DNA of 16,711 nt from the NCBI GenBank assembly GCA_937892995.1, contig CALBJS010000087.1, positions 1 to 16,711 on the forward strand, in the 5' to 3' direction. Of the stretch, positions 6,524 through 13,970 are shown in pieces. This stretch comes from an uncultured Peptococcaceae bacterium. GTDB taxonomy: Bacteria > Bacillota > Desulfitobacteriia > Desulfitobacteriales > Syntrophobotulaceae. Position numbers and translations under genes: made by a program. The notes under the pieces were generated by a model that saw only the letters and a list, made by a program, of their open reading frames with translations, searched no databases and was not told the DNA's origin. Within the stretch, counting starts at the first letter, position 1. Every line of letters begins with the position of its first letter.

Positions 6524-9172
6524 CTACTTATTTATTGTTCTTTTTATTCTTTTTCTGTCTTCTATGATTAAAAATACAAATATTACTAGACTTATTCCTG
6601 ATATTATCAATCCCAGCCTTAGCCCCTTTGGTCTGAAAAGGAAGGATATCTCATGTTGTCCTTCTTTTAATTCTACTCCGAGGAAGGCATCGGCGATCTT
6701 CCTGGTAGAAGCATTTTGACCGTCTACTAATACTTGCCAACCTGGATCATAAGGAATGGAGGTAAAAAGCAAAGTTTTAGCCTTCTCCCGGACTCTGACT
6801 TTTCCTTGGACCGAAGTATCAGTTACTTGTACATTTTCTAAGATTTTGTCTTTCAGAGGGATTAGAGCCCTGTTTAAGTTTGGTTCGCTTAAACCGTAAA
6901 AGTATTTTTCAGCTAAGGTAAAACCTTCATTCCGGAAAGAAAGCTTGATTCTTAGCTCTTTATCCCGGGGGTGAAACCCTAGATCGATAATTCTTTTATT
7001 ATAGACAGGTAGATAACCTTTGATCTCTTCCTCATTAAGGAAGAGCTTAACATCGTTATCTATGGTTTGAAAACAGACATAAACCTGCTGGGCCTGAGGA
7101 TTTCTTAAAGTGAATTCTACAGAACCTTCCAGAGAAGTATTGATTCTCCTAATCACTTCTTTTCCTTTTTCCTCGGAGATGGTGGCATTGGTCAGTTTCG
7201 TCTGTTTAAGGGTGAGGGGAAGAAAATAATCCGGAGAATCAGATTTCGGTGAAAGGCCTAAAGCAAGATTCAGAAGCTTGTTTTGGAGTCGAAAAGGATT
7301 ATTGTCTTTAGAAGTGTCCAACTCTAAGAGGGCTTTATCCACTAGGAAGGCCAGAGGTAAGGCGTGAAGATTCTCATAAGCTTTGAATTCCCCTTTATTA
7401 ATGATTTCCTTATATCCCAGCCCCTTGTTCTTTGCCGAGATTACATACTTAATTCCCAGCAGGGATTCAGTTAGCGGGGTAGAGCCGGCGAAGTTAACAG
7501 ATTTATAGCCTGCCGTTGTCAGGAAGCCCAGTTGACGAAGGGAGTTATACATCTCGGAATTAGACATGGAGCTAAAATGAGTAATCCCGTTATAATTTAA
7601 GTTCATAGGGTCATTGAAAGTTCGGCCTCCGATCCTATCCAGACGATAAAAGTTTGGATCCTTAGTTTGAATCTCAGTAATTAAGGGCTCAAGCTTGGTA
7701 AGGGTCTGGCCATATTCTTGCTTTGTTACGTAGGAGTACTCCCCATCCATTCGTTGGACTAGATACCAAGTATTTAAAGTACTCTCGAGGAGGATGAAGC
7801 CCGTTAGGCTTAGCAAGAGGATATTTTTCCTAGGCTTTAATTTTAAAAACCCGCCTAGCAGTAGGGTATAAAGAGCTAGGAGAAAAATGCTGATCATTAA
7901 TAATTTATCTGAGAGATAAGTATATTTTATTTTTTGCAAAATGATAATAAAGACAATCCAGAAGACACTTATTTTAACTAGGTCGGGGGGATCTGAGGAT
8001 TGTAAATTTTCTAAGCCCTTTAAGGCTAGGAAGATCAGTAGAAAAGAGAAAATAAAGGAATATCTATTAGGAAACCAATCCGGTTTATCAAAGGCGTGCC
8101 ACATGATATCAAGATTAGAGAAGTTAAAACTAAAGATAAGGAAACCCAGAAGGCCGGAAAAGAGTATTTTTTCTTTGACAGGGATTTTCTTATTTGCTAA
8201 ATATAAAGGGAGTAGAATTAAGGGTAATAATCCACAATAAATATTAGGTAATCCTTGATACTTAAGGGTATCATAAGCTCCAAGCTGGGCCTTGCTTAGT
8301 AAATCGAAGAGCTTAAAATTTATTTTCCAAGTAAATAAAGAAAGATCAGGCCCCCCTTGACCATTTCTAAGGGCGTAAAAAGTAGGAATTAATAGTACAG
8401 CGGCACATCCCGCTGCTAGTAAGGCCGAGAAGCCAAATGCCAAGAGCTTGCGGGCAAATAATCTTATTTCTTTAAAAGAATGCTCAGCGAAAAAGGTGGT
8501 AAGGAAATAAAGAAAGGAAAATATTCCAACCATATAGGCGATATAAAAATTAGCCAGAAAAATAGAGATCAGGCTGAAGACGAAAAAGAGGGATTTGTTT
8601 TCCCTAAGAATCTTCTCCGTTCCTAAGAGGACCAAGGGTAGGAAAATCACGCCATCAAGCCACATCAGATTAAAAGAATAGACTACAGCGTAAGACATGA
8701 GGGCATAAAGTATAGAGAAAGGGAGAATTACTGTTTTGGAAGATTTAAATGTATATTGGGCATAGAGTACAAAAGTAAAACCACTTGCCCCGATTTTAAG
8801 CAAGGTGATTAAAAGCAGGGCTTCGGTTAAGTGCTGTTTCTCGAAAAAGATGATTAGTAAAGAAAAAGGACTGGAAAGATAATAAGCAAAGATCCCTAGA
8901 AAATTAAGACCCATTCCGGCGTGCCAGGAATAGAGGATACTCTTCCCCTGGGTTAAGATTTCATAGTAAGTAGAATAGAAATCCACATACTGGCCACTCA
9001 TATCACAGAGCAGAATTGTCTTTTCACCAAAGGGATACATTCCATGTTTTAGGTAGACCAGGCTAAGGATAGAAAACGGGATCAAAAAAGCCAGCAAATA
9101 TAAAGCGACGGATTTTATTGTTGTGGCCTGTTTTTGCCTTGATATTTTTGAATTTATTTGTTTTACACTCAT
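6524..9172 (-). CDS. yfhO: YfhO-family membrane protein, predicted extracytoplasmic GT-C-type glycosyltransferase
   Basis: This protein of about 882 residues has a dozen or so membrane helices over its first ~480 residues. A long soluble extracytoplasmic domain follows, then one last helix near the C-terminus (LRLGLIISGISLVIFVFLII) and a basic cytoplasmic tail. The first outer loop has the family pattern DMSGQYVDFYSTYYEIL, followed by YSWHAGMGLNFLGIFAYYLSSPF. In Bacillus subtilis YfhO works with CsbB and a GtcA-type flippase to add GlcNAc to lipoteichoic acid. Here all three genes are consecutive, which supports the same kind of job; the sugar and acceptor are not known. The frame also allows a TTG at 9205, directly after the stop of the preceding gene, but with no ribosome-binding site. 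The ATG at 9172 follows GAGTGAG and is preferred, though not certain. Confidence 0.88.
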   Translation of the reverse strand: MSVKQINSKISRQKQATTIKSVALYLLAFLIPFSILSLVYLKHGMYPFGEKTILLCDMSGQYVDFYSTYYEILTQGKSILYSWHAGMGLNFLGIFAYYLSSPFSLLIIFFEKQHLTEALLLITLLKIGASGFTFVLYAQYTFKSSKTVILPFSILYALMSYAVVYSFNLMWLDGVIFLPLVLLGTEKILRENKSLFFVFSLISIFLANFYIAYMVGIFSFLYFLTTFFAEHSFKEIRLFARKLLAFGFSALLAAGCAAVLLIPTFYALRNGQGGPDLSLFTWKINFKLFDLLSKAQLGAYDTLKYQGLPNIYCGLLPLILLPLYLANKKIPVKEKILFSGLLGFLIFSFNFSNLDIMWHAFDKPDWFPNRYSFIFSFLLIFLALKGLENLQSSDPPDLVKISVFWIVFIIILQKIKYTYLSDKLLMISIFLLALYTLLLGGFLKLKPRKNILLLSLTGFILLESTLNTWYLVQRMDGEYSYVTKQEYGQTLTKLEPLITEIQTKDPNFYRLDRIGGRTFNDPMNLNYNGITHFSSMSNSEMYNSLRQLGFLTTAGYKSVNFAGSTPLTESLLGIKYVISAKNKGLGYKEIINKGEFKAYENLHALPLAFLVDKALLELDTSKDNNPFRLQNKLLNLALGLSPKSDSPDYFLPLTLKQTKLTNATISEEKGKEVIRRINTSLEGSVEFTLRNPQAQQVYVCFQTIDNDVKLFLNEEEIKGYLPVYNKRIIDLGFHPRDKELRIKLSFRNEGFTLAEKYFYGLSEPNLNRALIPLKDKILENVQVTDTSVQGKVRVREKAKTLLFTSIPYDPGWQVLVDGQNASTRKIADAFLGVELKEGQHEISFLFRPKGLRLGLIISGISLVIFVFLIIEDRKRIKRTINK

Positions 9173-9205
9173 CGTATTCTCACTCGCTGTTTTTATAACA
9201 GCCAA

Positions 9206-9616
9206 CTATTTATTATCACTACTTGCTAGTTGCTTAAAAACAAAAAGTTTACTTGCCAAGTAATTGAAAATCACCACTAAGATATTAGCAATTACTTTAG
9301 CGATTAAATCGTTAATGACCAAGATTTGGACCAGAAGAATCATAGAAAGAATATCCAGACCATAAGATAATAACCTGGACAAAAGAAAAGAGCCCAGCTC
9401 TTTGGAGATAGTGAAGATGTTTTTTCCTGTACTGTGAAAAACGTATAATTTGTTGGTGACAAAAGCAAAAAGAACAGATAGAATCCAGGCAATGGTAGTG
9501 GCAGTTTTAAAATCGGTGTTTAGTAGTTTTGTTAAGAGAGCATAGCTAAGAATGTTGATCAAAGTAGTTAAGGCCCCATAGATAAGATAGTTAAACAGTT
9601 CTTTTTTAACTTTCAT
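9206..9616 (-). CDS. gtcA: GtrA/GtcA-family membrane protein, predicted undecaprenyl-phosphate-sugar flippase
   Basis: The 136-residue protein has four predicted membrane helices. It shows the GtrA-family features: YLIYGALTTLINILSYALL near the N-terminus, the FAFVTNKLYVFHS motif after helix 2, and FNYLASKLFVFKQ at the end. Family members are thought to move undecaprenyl-phosphate-linked sugars across the membrane for an extracytoplasmic transferase. The ATG at 9616 has an AAGGA ribosome-binding site that overlaps the end of the upstream glycosyltransferase gene (stop 9629-9631). The next gene's possible TTG start abuts its TAG stop. This tight spacing suggests translational coupling in the three-gene cassette. 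The symbol follows the Listeria/Bacillus usage and is by analogy. Confidence 0.88.
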   Translation of the reverse strand: MKVKKELFNYLIYGALTTLINILSYALLTKLLNTDFKTATTIAWILSVLFAFVTNKLYVFHSTGKNIFTISKELGSFLLSRLLSYGLDILSMILLVQILVINDLIAKVIANILVVIFNYLASKLFVFKQLASSDNK

Positions 9617-9628
9617 AAGTAATCCTTT

Positions 9629-10564
9629 TTAGACCCTCTTCCCATTATATTCATCCACAAAGTAAAGGGGGCGTCTCTTGGTTTCATTAAAAATCCTGCC
9701 AATGTATTCTCCGATAATTCCTAAAGATAAAAGCTGGATGCCACCAAGAAAGAGGATTATCACCATTAAAGAGGGATATCCTTGGACAGACTCGCCATAG
9801 GCGATGGTTTTCATAATGATAATGAGCATGTAGATAAAAGCGAAAATAGAGATTAAAGCCCCTAGAAGGCTGGAAAAGCGTAAAGGTGCGGTAGTAAATG
9901 AAGTAATGCCTTCAATCGCTAAATCCAGGAGCTTAGGATAATTCCATTTGGTTTGTCCCGCTGCCCGTGGATCGCGATCAAATAAGATTTCCTTTTTATT
10001 ATAGCCTATCCAGCTAAACATTCCTTTAGTATACCTTTGAGCTTCTCGTAGTTGTTTGAGGGCCTCGACACAACGCCGATCTAACAAACGAAAATCACCG
10101 GTATTCTCCTGGATGGGAATCTTAGTAAACTTTTGGAGCATAGTATAAAAGGTACTGGCCGATAACTTTTTAAGCCAAGTTTCTCCTAGACGGCTCCTTC
10201 TCTTGGCATAGACATCGTCATAACCTTCTTTCCAGTATTGAAGCATTTGAGGGATGAGTTCAGGAGGATCCTGGAGATCGGCATCAATGATCACCACGGC
10301 ATCCCCTGTTGCATAATCTAAACCGGCTATCATGGCGATTTCTTTACCATAATTACGGGAGAGATCAACATAGGAGACCATGGTGTCTTCTTTTTGCAAA
10401 GTTTTAATAATATCCAGGGTCCTATCCTTACTGCCGTCATTTACGAATAAGATTTCAAAGTGGTAATCGTTTAGTTTAGCCAGTACTTGCTTTAGTCGAG
10501 AATAAAGTTTATCGAGAACTTCTTCTTCATTGTAGGCAGGTATGAGGATGGTAATCTTTTTCAT
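9629..10564 (-). CDS. csbB: CsbB-type polyprenyl-phosphate glycosyltransferase (GT2, membrane-anchored)
   Basis: This 311-residue family 2 glycosyltransferase would charge undecaprenyl phosphate with a sugar on the cytoplasmic face. The catalytic domain starts ITILIPAYNEE and has VNDGSKDRT (41-49) and the metal-binding DAD at 94-96 within IIDADLQDPPELI. It continues with NTGDFRLLDRR and the RDPRAAGQTKW loop, then two C-terminal membrane helices (about 230-252 and 262-290). This matches CsbB/GtrB/DPM-like proteins in length and layout. I chose the ATG at 10564, giving MKKITILIPAYNEE with GGTGAAG upstream. A TTG at 10615 would add 17 residues without a clear ribosome-binding site. It is the first gene of the cassette with the flippase and the YfhO protein. 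Confidence 0.92.
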   Translation of the reverse strand: MKKITILIPAYNEEEVLDKLYSRLKQVLAKLNDYHFEILFVNDGSKDRTLDIIKTLQKEDTMVSYVDLSRNYGKEIAMIAGLDYATGDAVVIIDADLQDPPELIPQMLQYWKEGYDDVYAKRRSRLGETWLKKLSASTFYTMLQKFTKIPIQENTGDFRLLDRRCVEALKQLREAQRYTKGMFSWIGYNKKEILFDRDPRAAGQTKWNYPKLLDLAIEGITSFTTAPLRFSSLLGALISIFAFIYMLIIIMKTIAYGESVQGYPSLMVIILFLGGIQLLSLGIIGEYIGRIFNETKRRPLYFVDEYNGKRV

Positions 10565-10627
10565 CTGCTTCACCAGCTCTAAGACATATATCCATATACT
10601 GTATATTCTGGACAAATGAAACAGCTA

Positions 10628-10633
10628 ATTATA
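10628..10633 (-). promoter_or_regulatory. Candidate -10 box for the glycosylation operon
   Basis: A perfect TATAAT on the minus strand lies about 64 bp upstream of the ATG at 10564. The -35 region at 17-18 bp spacing is weak (GTAAAA/TAAAAC), so the call rests mainly on the -10 match and its position. Confidence 0.4.
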
Positions 10634-10783
10634 CATCTTTTGATTAAGGAGTTTTACTGATAACATAATTATTGATATTTGAAGCCAAACCTATTGGAAA
10701 TACTAAGGAAATAAGGGAGGCAGTGTAAAAAACAACTTTATTTTTTCAGATTGATAGAGTTATTAATTTTTTGGAGGTTTAGG

Positions 10784-11629
10784 GTGAAAAAACTAAGGGA
10801 GTTTATCTTCATTAATTTCGGGCTTTTTCTGGTGGCGGTAGGTATAGTTCTTTTTAAAATACCTAATAATTTTGCCACAGGCGGGGTTAGCGGGGTTGCC
10901 ATTATCATTGGTAAATTCTTTCCTAATGGTCAAGTAGGATTATGGATGCTCATAATTAATCTTTTTCTAGTTATCGTTGGCTTCATATTCCTAGGGAGGG
11001 ATTTTGGTTCGAAAACGGTCTATTCGAGTTTTGCTTTATCTGGTCTGGTCTGGCTCTTGGAACGTTGGATTGTTATCACTAATCCCTTAACAGGGGATAC
11101 CTTTCTGGAACTAATTTTTGCTATTTTACTTCCGGCAGTTGGTTCAGGGATTGTTTTTAATAGCAATGCTTCTACGGGAGGAACAGATATTGTCGCTAAA
11201 ATCCTAAATAAATATACGTCCATCAATATCGGTAAGACTTTATTAATCGTGGATTTTGGAATTACTGTAATGGCCCTTTTTGTTTTTGGAGTCAGAATAG
11301 GACTATACTCTATGCTTGGGTTGATCCTCAAGAGTTTTATTATTGATTTGGTGATCGAAAGCCTGAATATCAGTAAGCAATTTGTGATAATTAGTGAAAA
11401 ACCGAAAGAGGTTCAAGAATTTATTGTCAAGGAACTAAAAAGAGGGGCTACAGTCCACAAAGCTTATGGTGCTTTCTCTCATGAGGAAAAAGAGGTAATA
11501 ACGGCTATCATGGGGAGAAGAGAAGCTGTTAGACTCAGGCAGTTTATTAGAAGTATCGATAAGCATGCTTTCATATCCATAACCAGCAGTTCGGAAATCA
11601 TCGGGAAAGGTTTTAGGAGCACAGTCTAG
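10784..11629 (+). CDS. YitT family membrane protein (YitT membrane domain plus DUF2179)
   Basis: This 281-residue protein has five or so membrane helices, with the family motifs FKIPNNFATGGVSGVAIII (near residues 25-43) and FNSNASTGGTDIVAKIL. A cytoplasmic DUF2179 domain of about 80 residues follows (VIISEKPKEVQEFIVKELKRGATVHKAYGAFS...VITAIMGRREAVRLRQFI). The molecular function of the family is not established, and Clostridia often carry several copies. I chose the GTG at 10784 because a GGAGG (10773-10777) lies at ideal spacing; an in-frame TTG at 10751 lacks one. The gene diverges from the glycosylation operon across about 219 bp. Confidence 0.92.
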   Translation: MKKLREFIFINFGLFLVAVGIVLFKIPNNFATGGVSGVAIIIGKFFPNGQVGLWMLIINLFLVIVGFIFLGRDFGSKTVYSSFALSGLVWLLERWIVITNPLTGDTFLELIFAILLPAVGSGIVFNSNASTGGTDIVAKILNKYTSINIGKTLLIVDFGITVMALFVFGVRIGLYSMLGLILKSFIIDLVIESLNISKQFVIISEKPKEVQEFIVKELKRGATVHKAYGAFSHEEKEVITAIMGRREAVRLRQFIRSIDKHAFISITSSSEIIGKGFRSTV

Positions 11630-11754
11630 TTTTACAAATAATATCTGATTATTTAAACTCTTATAACAATCTAGTACTGAAAATGATAGAATGGAATAAA
11701 TTACGTTAGTTGCTTAGAGCATATCTTAAAGGGCGTTATCGCTTGGGGGTTCTC

Positions 11755-12027
11755 ATGAATTATAATTTTTTAGGTATCTTTCTTTTGGTAATTAATCTAT
11801 TCGGGTTTCTTATAGTCGGCTTAGATAAGTTTAAAGCTAAGCGGGGTCGCTGGCGAACACCGGAAAAGCACTTCTTTATCGTTAGTTTGATAGGGGGAGC
11901 CTTTGGCGTTTATTTGGGTATGAGGTTATTTAGACATAAAACTAAACATAAGAAATTCATTTACGGGATACCGGTATTGATTGTCCTGAATATGGTTGGC
12001 ATTTATTACATACTTCAAATATTATAA
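11755..12027 (+). CDS. DUF1294 small membrane protein
   Basis: The 90-residue protein has three or so membrane segments. A conserved basic section follows helix 1 (GLDKFKAKRGRWRTPEKHFF) and a GGAFGVYLGMRLFRHKTKHKKF stretch follows helix 2, which is the typical DUF1294 pattern. Function is unknown. The ATG at 11755 has a GGGGG ribosome-binding site about 8 bases upstream. A longer frame from a TTG at 11710 would add 15 residues without one. It stands 125 bp after the YitT gene and 73 bp before the iron-sulfur protein gene, on the same strand. Confidence 0.85.
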   Translation: MNYNFLGIFLLVINLFGFLIVGLDKFKAKRGRWRTPEKHFFIVSLIGGAFGVYLGMRLFRHKTKHKKFIYGIPVLIVLNMVGIYYILQIL

Positions 12028-12100
12028 AGACAAAAATGGTATTACTGGAAAAGAGTAAAGGTATCTTGTTTTTTTATAGAAAGATAAGGAGTAAGTTATC

Positions 12101-12874
12101 ATGCAGAAGTATGTTAAAAAACTAATAATCGATTATGTTCAAAAATATCAGGTTCAGAAAGACCTTTTAACTCGCTGGAGGGAGCCCTTAATTGCTTTCG
12201 CGGCAGCCGATGATCAGCACTTTTTAGAACTTAAAGAAAGTGTCAGCCCCACCCACGCTCTCCCTCAAGATTTTCTGGCAGATGCCGGGACAGTGATTGC
12301 TTACTTTCTGCCTTTTGAGAAAAGCATTTTAAACTCCAATGTCGAAGGTCAATATAGTTCCAGGGAGTGGGTTCTGGCCTACCTTGAGACCAATCAACTT
12401 ATTGCGGATCTTAATCACTATTTAAACGAAGAATGTACAAAGTTAGGATATAAATCATCCATTATTCCGGCAACACATAATTTCGATCAAGAAAGATTGA
12501 TCAGTGACTGGTCCCATAGACATATTGCTTATATAGCAGGGCTAGGTAAGTTTGGGCTTAATAAAATGCTGATAACTGCTAAAGGCTGCGGAGGCAGGAT
12601 CGGTAGTGTCGTCACTAATATGAAGATTGAGCCTACTTTGCCGGAACCCGGGGAATACTGTCTTTATAAAGCTAAAGGTACCTGCCAAAGATGTGTGCAG
12701 AGATGTGTCGGAGGGGCCTTAAAAGCAGATACTTTTGACAGAAAGCGATGTTATCAGGTGTTGATGACTAACGATCAACATAATCCCCATCTTGGTTTAG
12801 CAGATGTATGTGGAAAATGTATGGTTAATTTACCATGTACTTTTGCAAATCCGCTAGACAGTAACAAAGTATAG
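12101..12874 (+). CDS. Short QueG-like (COG1600-type) iron-sulfur protein
   Basis: The 257-residue protein resembles the C-terminal half of epoxyqueuosine reductase. It has HRHIAYIAGLGKFGLNKMLIT (about 139-159), comparable to the conserved AGLGxxGxNxxLIT segment of QueG, followed by GCGGRIGSV. The cysteines are C187, C195-x2-C198-x3-C202, C217, C237-x2-C240 and C246, enough for two [4Fe-4S] clusters. The classic QueG/ferredoxin CP ending is missing, since CVQRC is followed by VGGAL. It is also much shorter than QueG (about 380) and lacks its C-terminal HEAT-like part. It is therefore probably not the tRNA-modifying QueG, although databases often use that name. AAGGAG precedes the ATG. The next gene, amj, starts 49 bp downstream and may be co-transcribed. 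Confidence 0.75.
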   Translation: MQKYVKKLIIDYVQKYQVQKDLLTRWREPLIAFAAADDQHFLELKESVSPTHALPQDFLADAGTVIAYFLPFEKSILNSNVEGQYSSREWVLAYLETNQLIADLNHYLNEECTKLGYKSSIIPATHNFDQERLISDWSHRHIAYIAGLGKFGLNKMLITAKGCGGRIGSVVTNMKIEPTLPEPGEYCLYKAKGTCQRCVQRCVGGALKADTFDRKRCYQVLMTNDQHNPHLGLADVCGKCMVNLPCTFANPLDSNKV

Positions 12875-12923
12875 GGATTTTTTGGAATATTAATCTAAGG
12901 ATGATATTTTGGGGAGGGGCCTT

Positions 12924-13715
12924 ATGTCCAATACGCTCATCCAACTTTTTATTCTGACTGTAGTAATTCACCTTATCGATACTTTGGCTTATTCAGTCAG
13001 ACTTAACTCAGTTAAAAGTGGCCAAATGGCACTCTCTTTTTCGCTTTTTAATCTATTCGTTCTTATTTCTCGGACAGCGAATACCTTCCAAGCCCCCCTC
13101 ATAGGGAGCATTATCGGCTTGAGTATTGCTCAGGGGATAGATCCTCTTCTTGATATGCGAAAAATAATATTTGCTTCCACAGTAGGAACGGTTTCTGGGA
13201 TAATCCTCATTCCCACTTTCCTTAGGATTTTTGAGGCGGCCGTCCGGAGACTGGAAATAACCGGTTCTATCCCCTCCCTGGTGATAGAGGCTTTGAATAT
13301 TAATAATCTTAAACTGATGGTTAAAAGGGCTGCTCGTCCTTCTAAGACAATGCTTCAGAGGTTAAGGTATCGAGAGATTCCTAAAAGACTTCTGTTGACC
13401 CATGCTTTGGTGACCGGGATCTATACCATCGGAGTATTAGCGGCCAACTATTCGGCTATCCTAGTGGCTGAGGAATATAGGTTAGCTGCAGCAGCCTCTT
13501 CGGGGATGATTAACGGGATAGCTACGATTTTGCTCACCCTCTTTATTGATCCCAAGGCTGCAATTATTACTGATCAAGCCTTGAGAGGTAAGCGGCCCTA
13601 CGAGGATGTTAAAGCCCTGGTCGTTCTGCTCATTGTAACTAAGATTGTCGGAACCCTACTCGGGCAGGCCTTATTTTTACCCGCTGCCAATTTGATAGCC
13701 AGTTTTTATCATTGA
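12924..13715 (+). CDS. amj: Lipid II flippase Amj (DUF2837, YdaH family)
   Basis: This 263-residue polytopic membrane protein matches Amj, the alternate lipid II flippase that can substitute for MurJ in Bacillus subtilis. Family features are the start LIQLFILTVVIHLIDTLAYSVRL, then LFNLFVLISRTANTFQAPLIGSI, the loop RRLEITGSIPSLVIEAL, and the later LVTGIYTIGVLAANYSAILV and LRGKRPYEDVKALV segments. I count about six hydrophobic segments. The ATG at 12924 follows an unusually strong GGGGAGGGG; a TTG at 12909 lies inside that site and is not the start. It would act at the cytoplasmic membrane in peptidoglycan synthesis. In B. subtilis Amj responds to envelope stress; I see no matching promoter here. 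Confidence 0.9.
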   Translation: MSNTLIQLFILTVVIHLIDTLAYSVRLNSVKSGQMALSFSLFNLFVLISRTANTFQAPLIGSIIGLSIAQGIDPLLDMRKIIFASTVGTVSGIILIPTFLRIFEAAVRRLEITGSIPSLVIEALNINNLKLMVKRAARPSKTMLQRLRYREIPKRLLLTHALVTGIYTIGVLAANYSAILVAEEYRLAAAASSGMINGIATILLTLFIDPKAAIITDQALRGKRPYEDVKALVVLLIVTKIVGTLLGQALFLPAANLIASFYH

Positions 13716-13793
13716 TTTAAGGTGAAGTATGCTAGATGTCCTCCCCAAAGCTCCGTTGATTAATAGCAAAAGAGTAAACCTATAAAGGCGCAT

Positions 13794-13809
13794 ATGATCA
13801 ATTGTTCAT
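13794..13809. promoter_or_regulatory. Near-perfect 16-bp palindrome, possible operator
   Basis: ATGAtCAATTGtTCAT is symmetric except for one base per half. It lies in the 255-bp gap after amj and before the DUF3784 gene, upstream of the weak promoter at 13851-13878. It has operator-like shape, with no known family match. Confidence 0.3.
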
Positions 13810-13850
13810 AATTTAAATAATATTTAATTATAGATTTGCACAGAAGAAAA

Positions 13851-13878
13851 TTGACTTTGCTATTAAGTCGTTGATATC
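13851..13878 (+). promoter_or_regulatory. Weak candidate promoter for the DUF3784 gene
   Basis: A good -35 TTGACT (13851-13856) is separated by 16 bp from a poor -10 GATATC (13873-13878). Its position, about 95 bp upstream of the gene, is suitable, but the -10 agreement is low. Confidence 0.3.
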
Positions 13879-13970
13879 CATTGTAGGGGTTGTATTTATG
13901 AAAGTAGTAAAAAGCATGCAAACCGTTGGATTATTAGTAAATAACAATCTCATAAGAGGGAGGATTGAGA

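Noticed and set aside
10565..10615. TTG start extending the CsbB-type protein by 17 residues
   Set aside because: No ribosome-binding site, and the added residues precede the point where this family normally begins.
12028..12100. Possible terminator ending in T7 after the DUF1294 gene
   Set aside because: The only stem available is 5 bp (TTACT/AGTAA) and is not next to the T-run.
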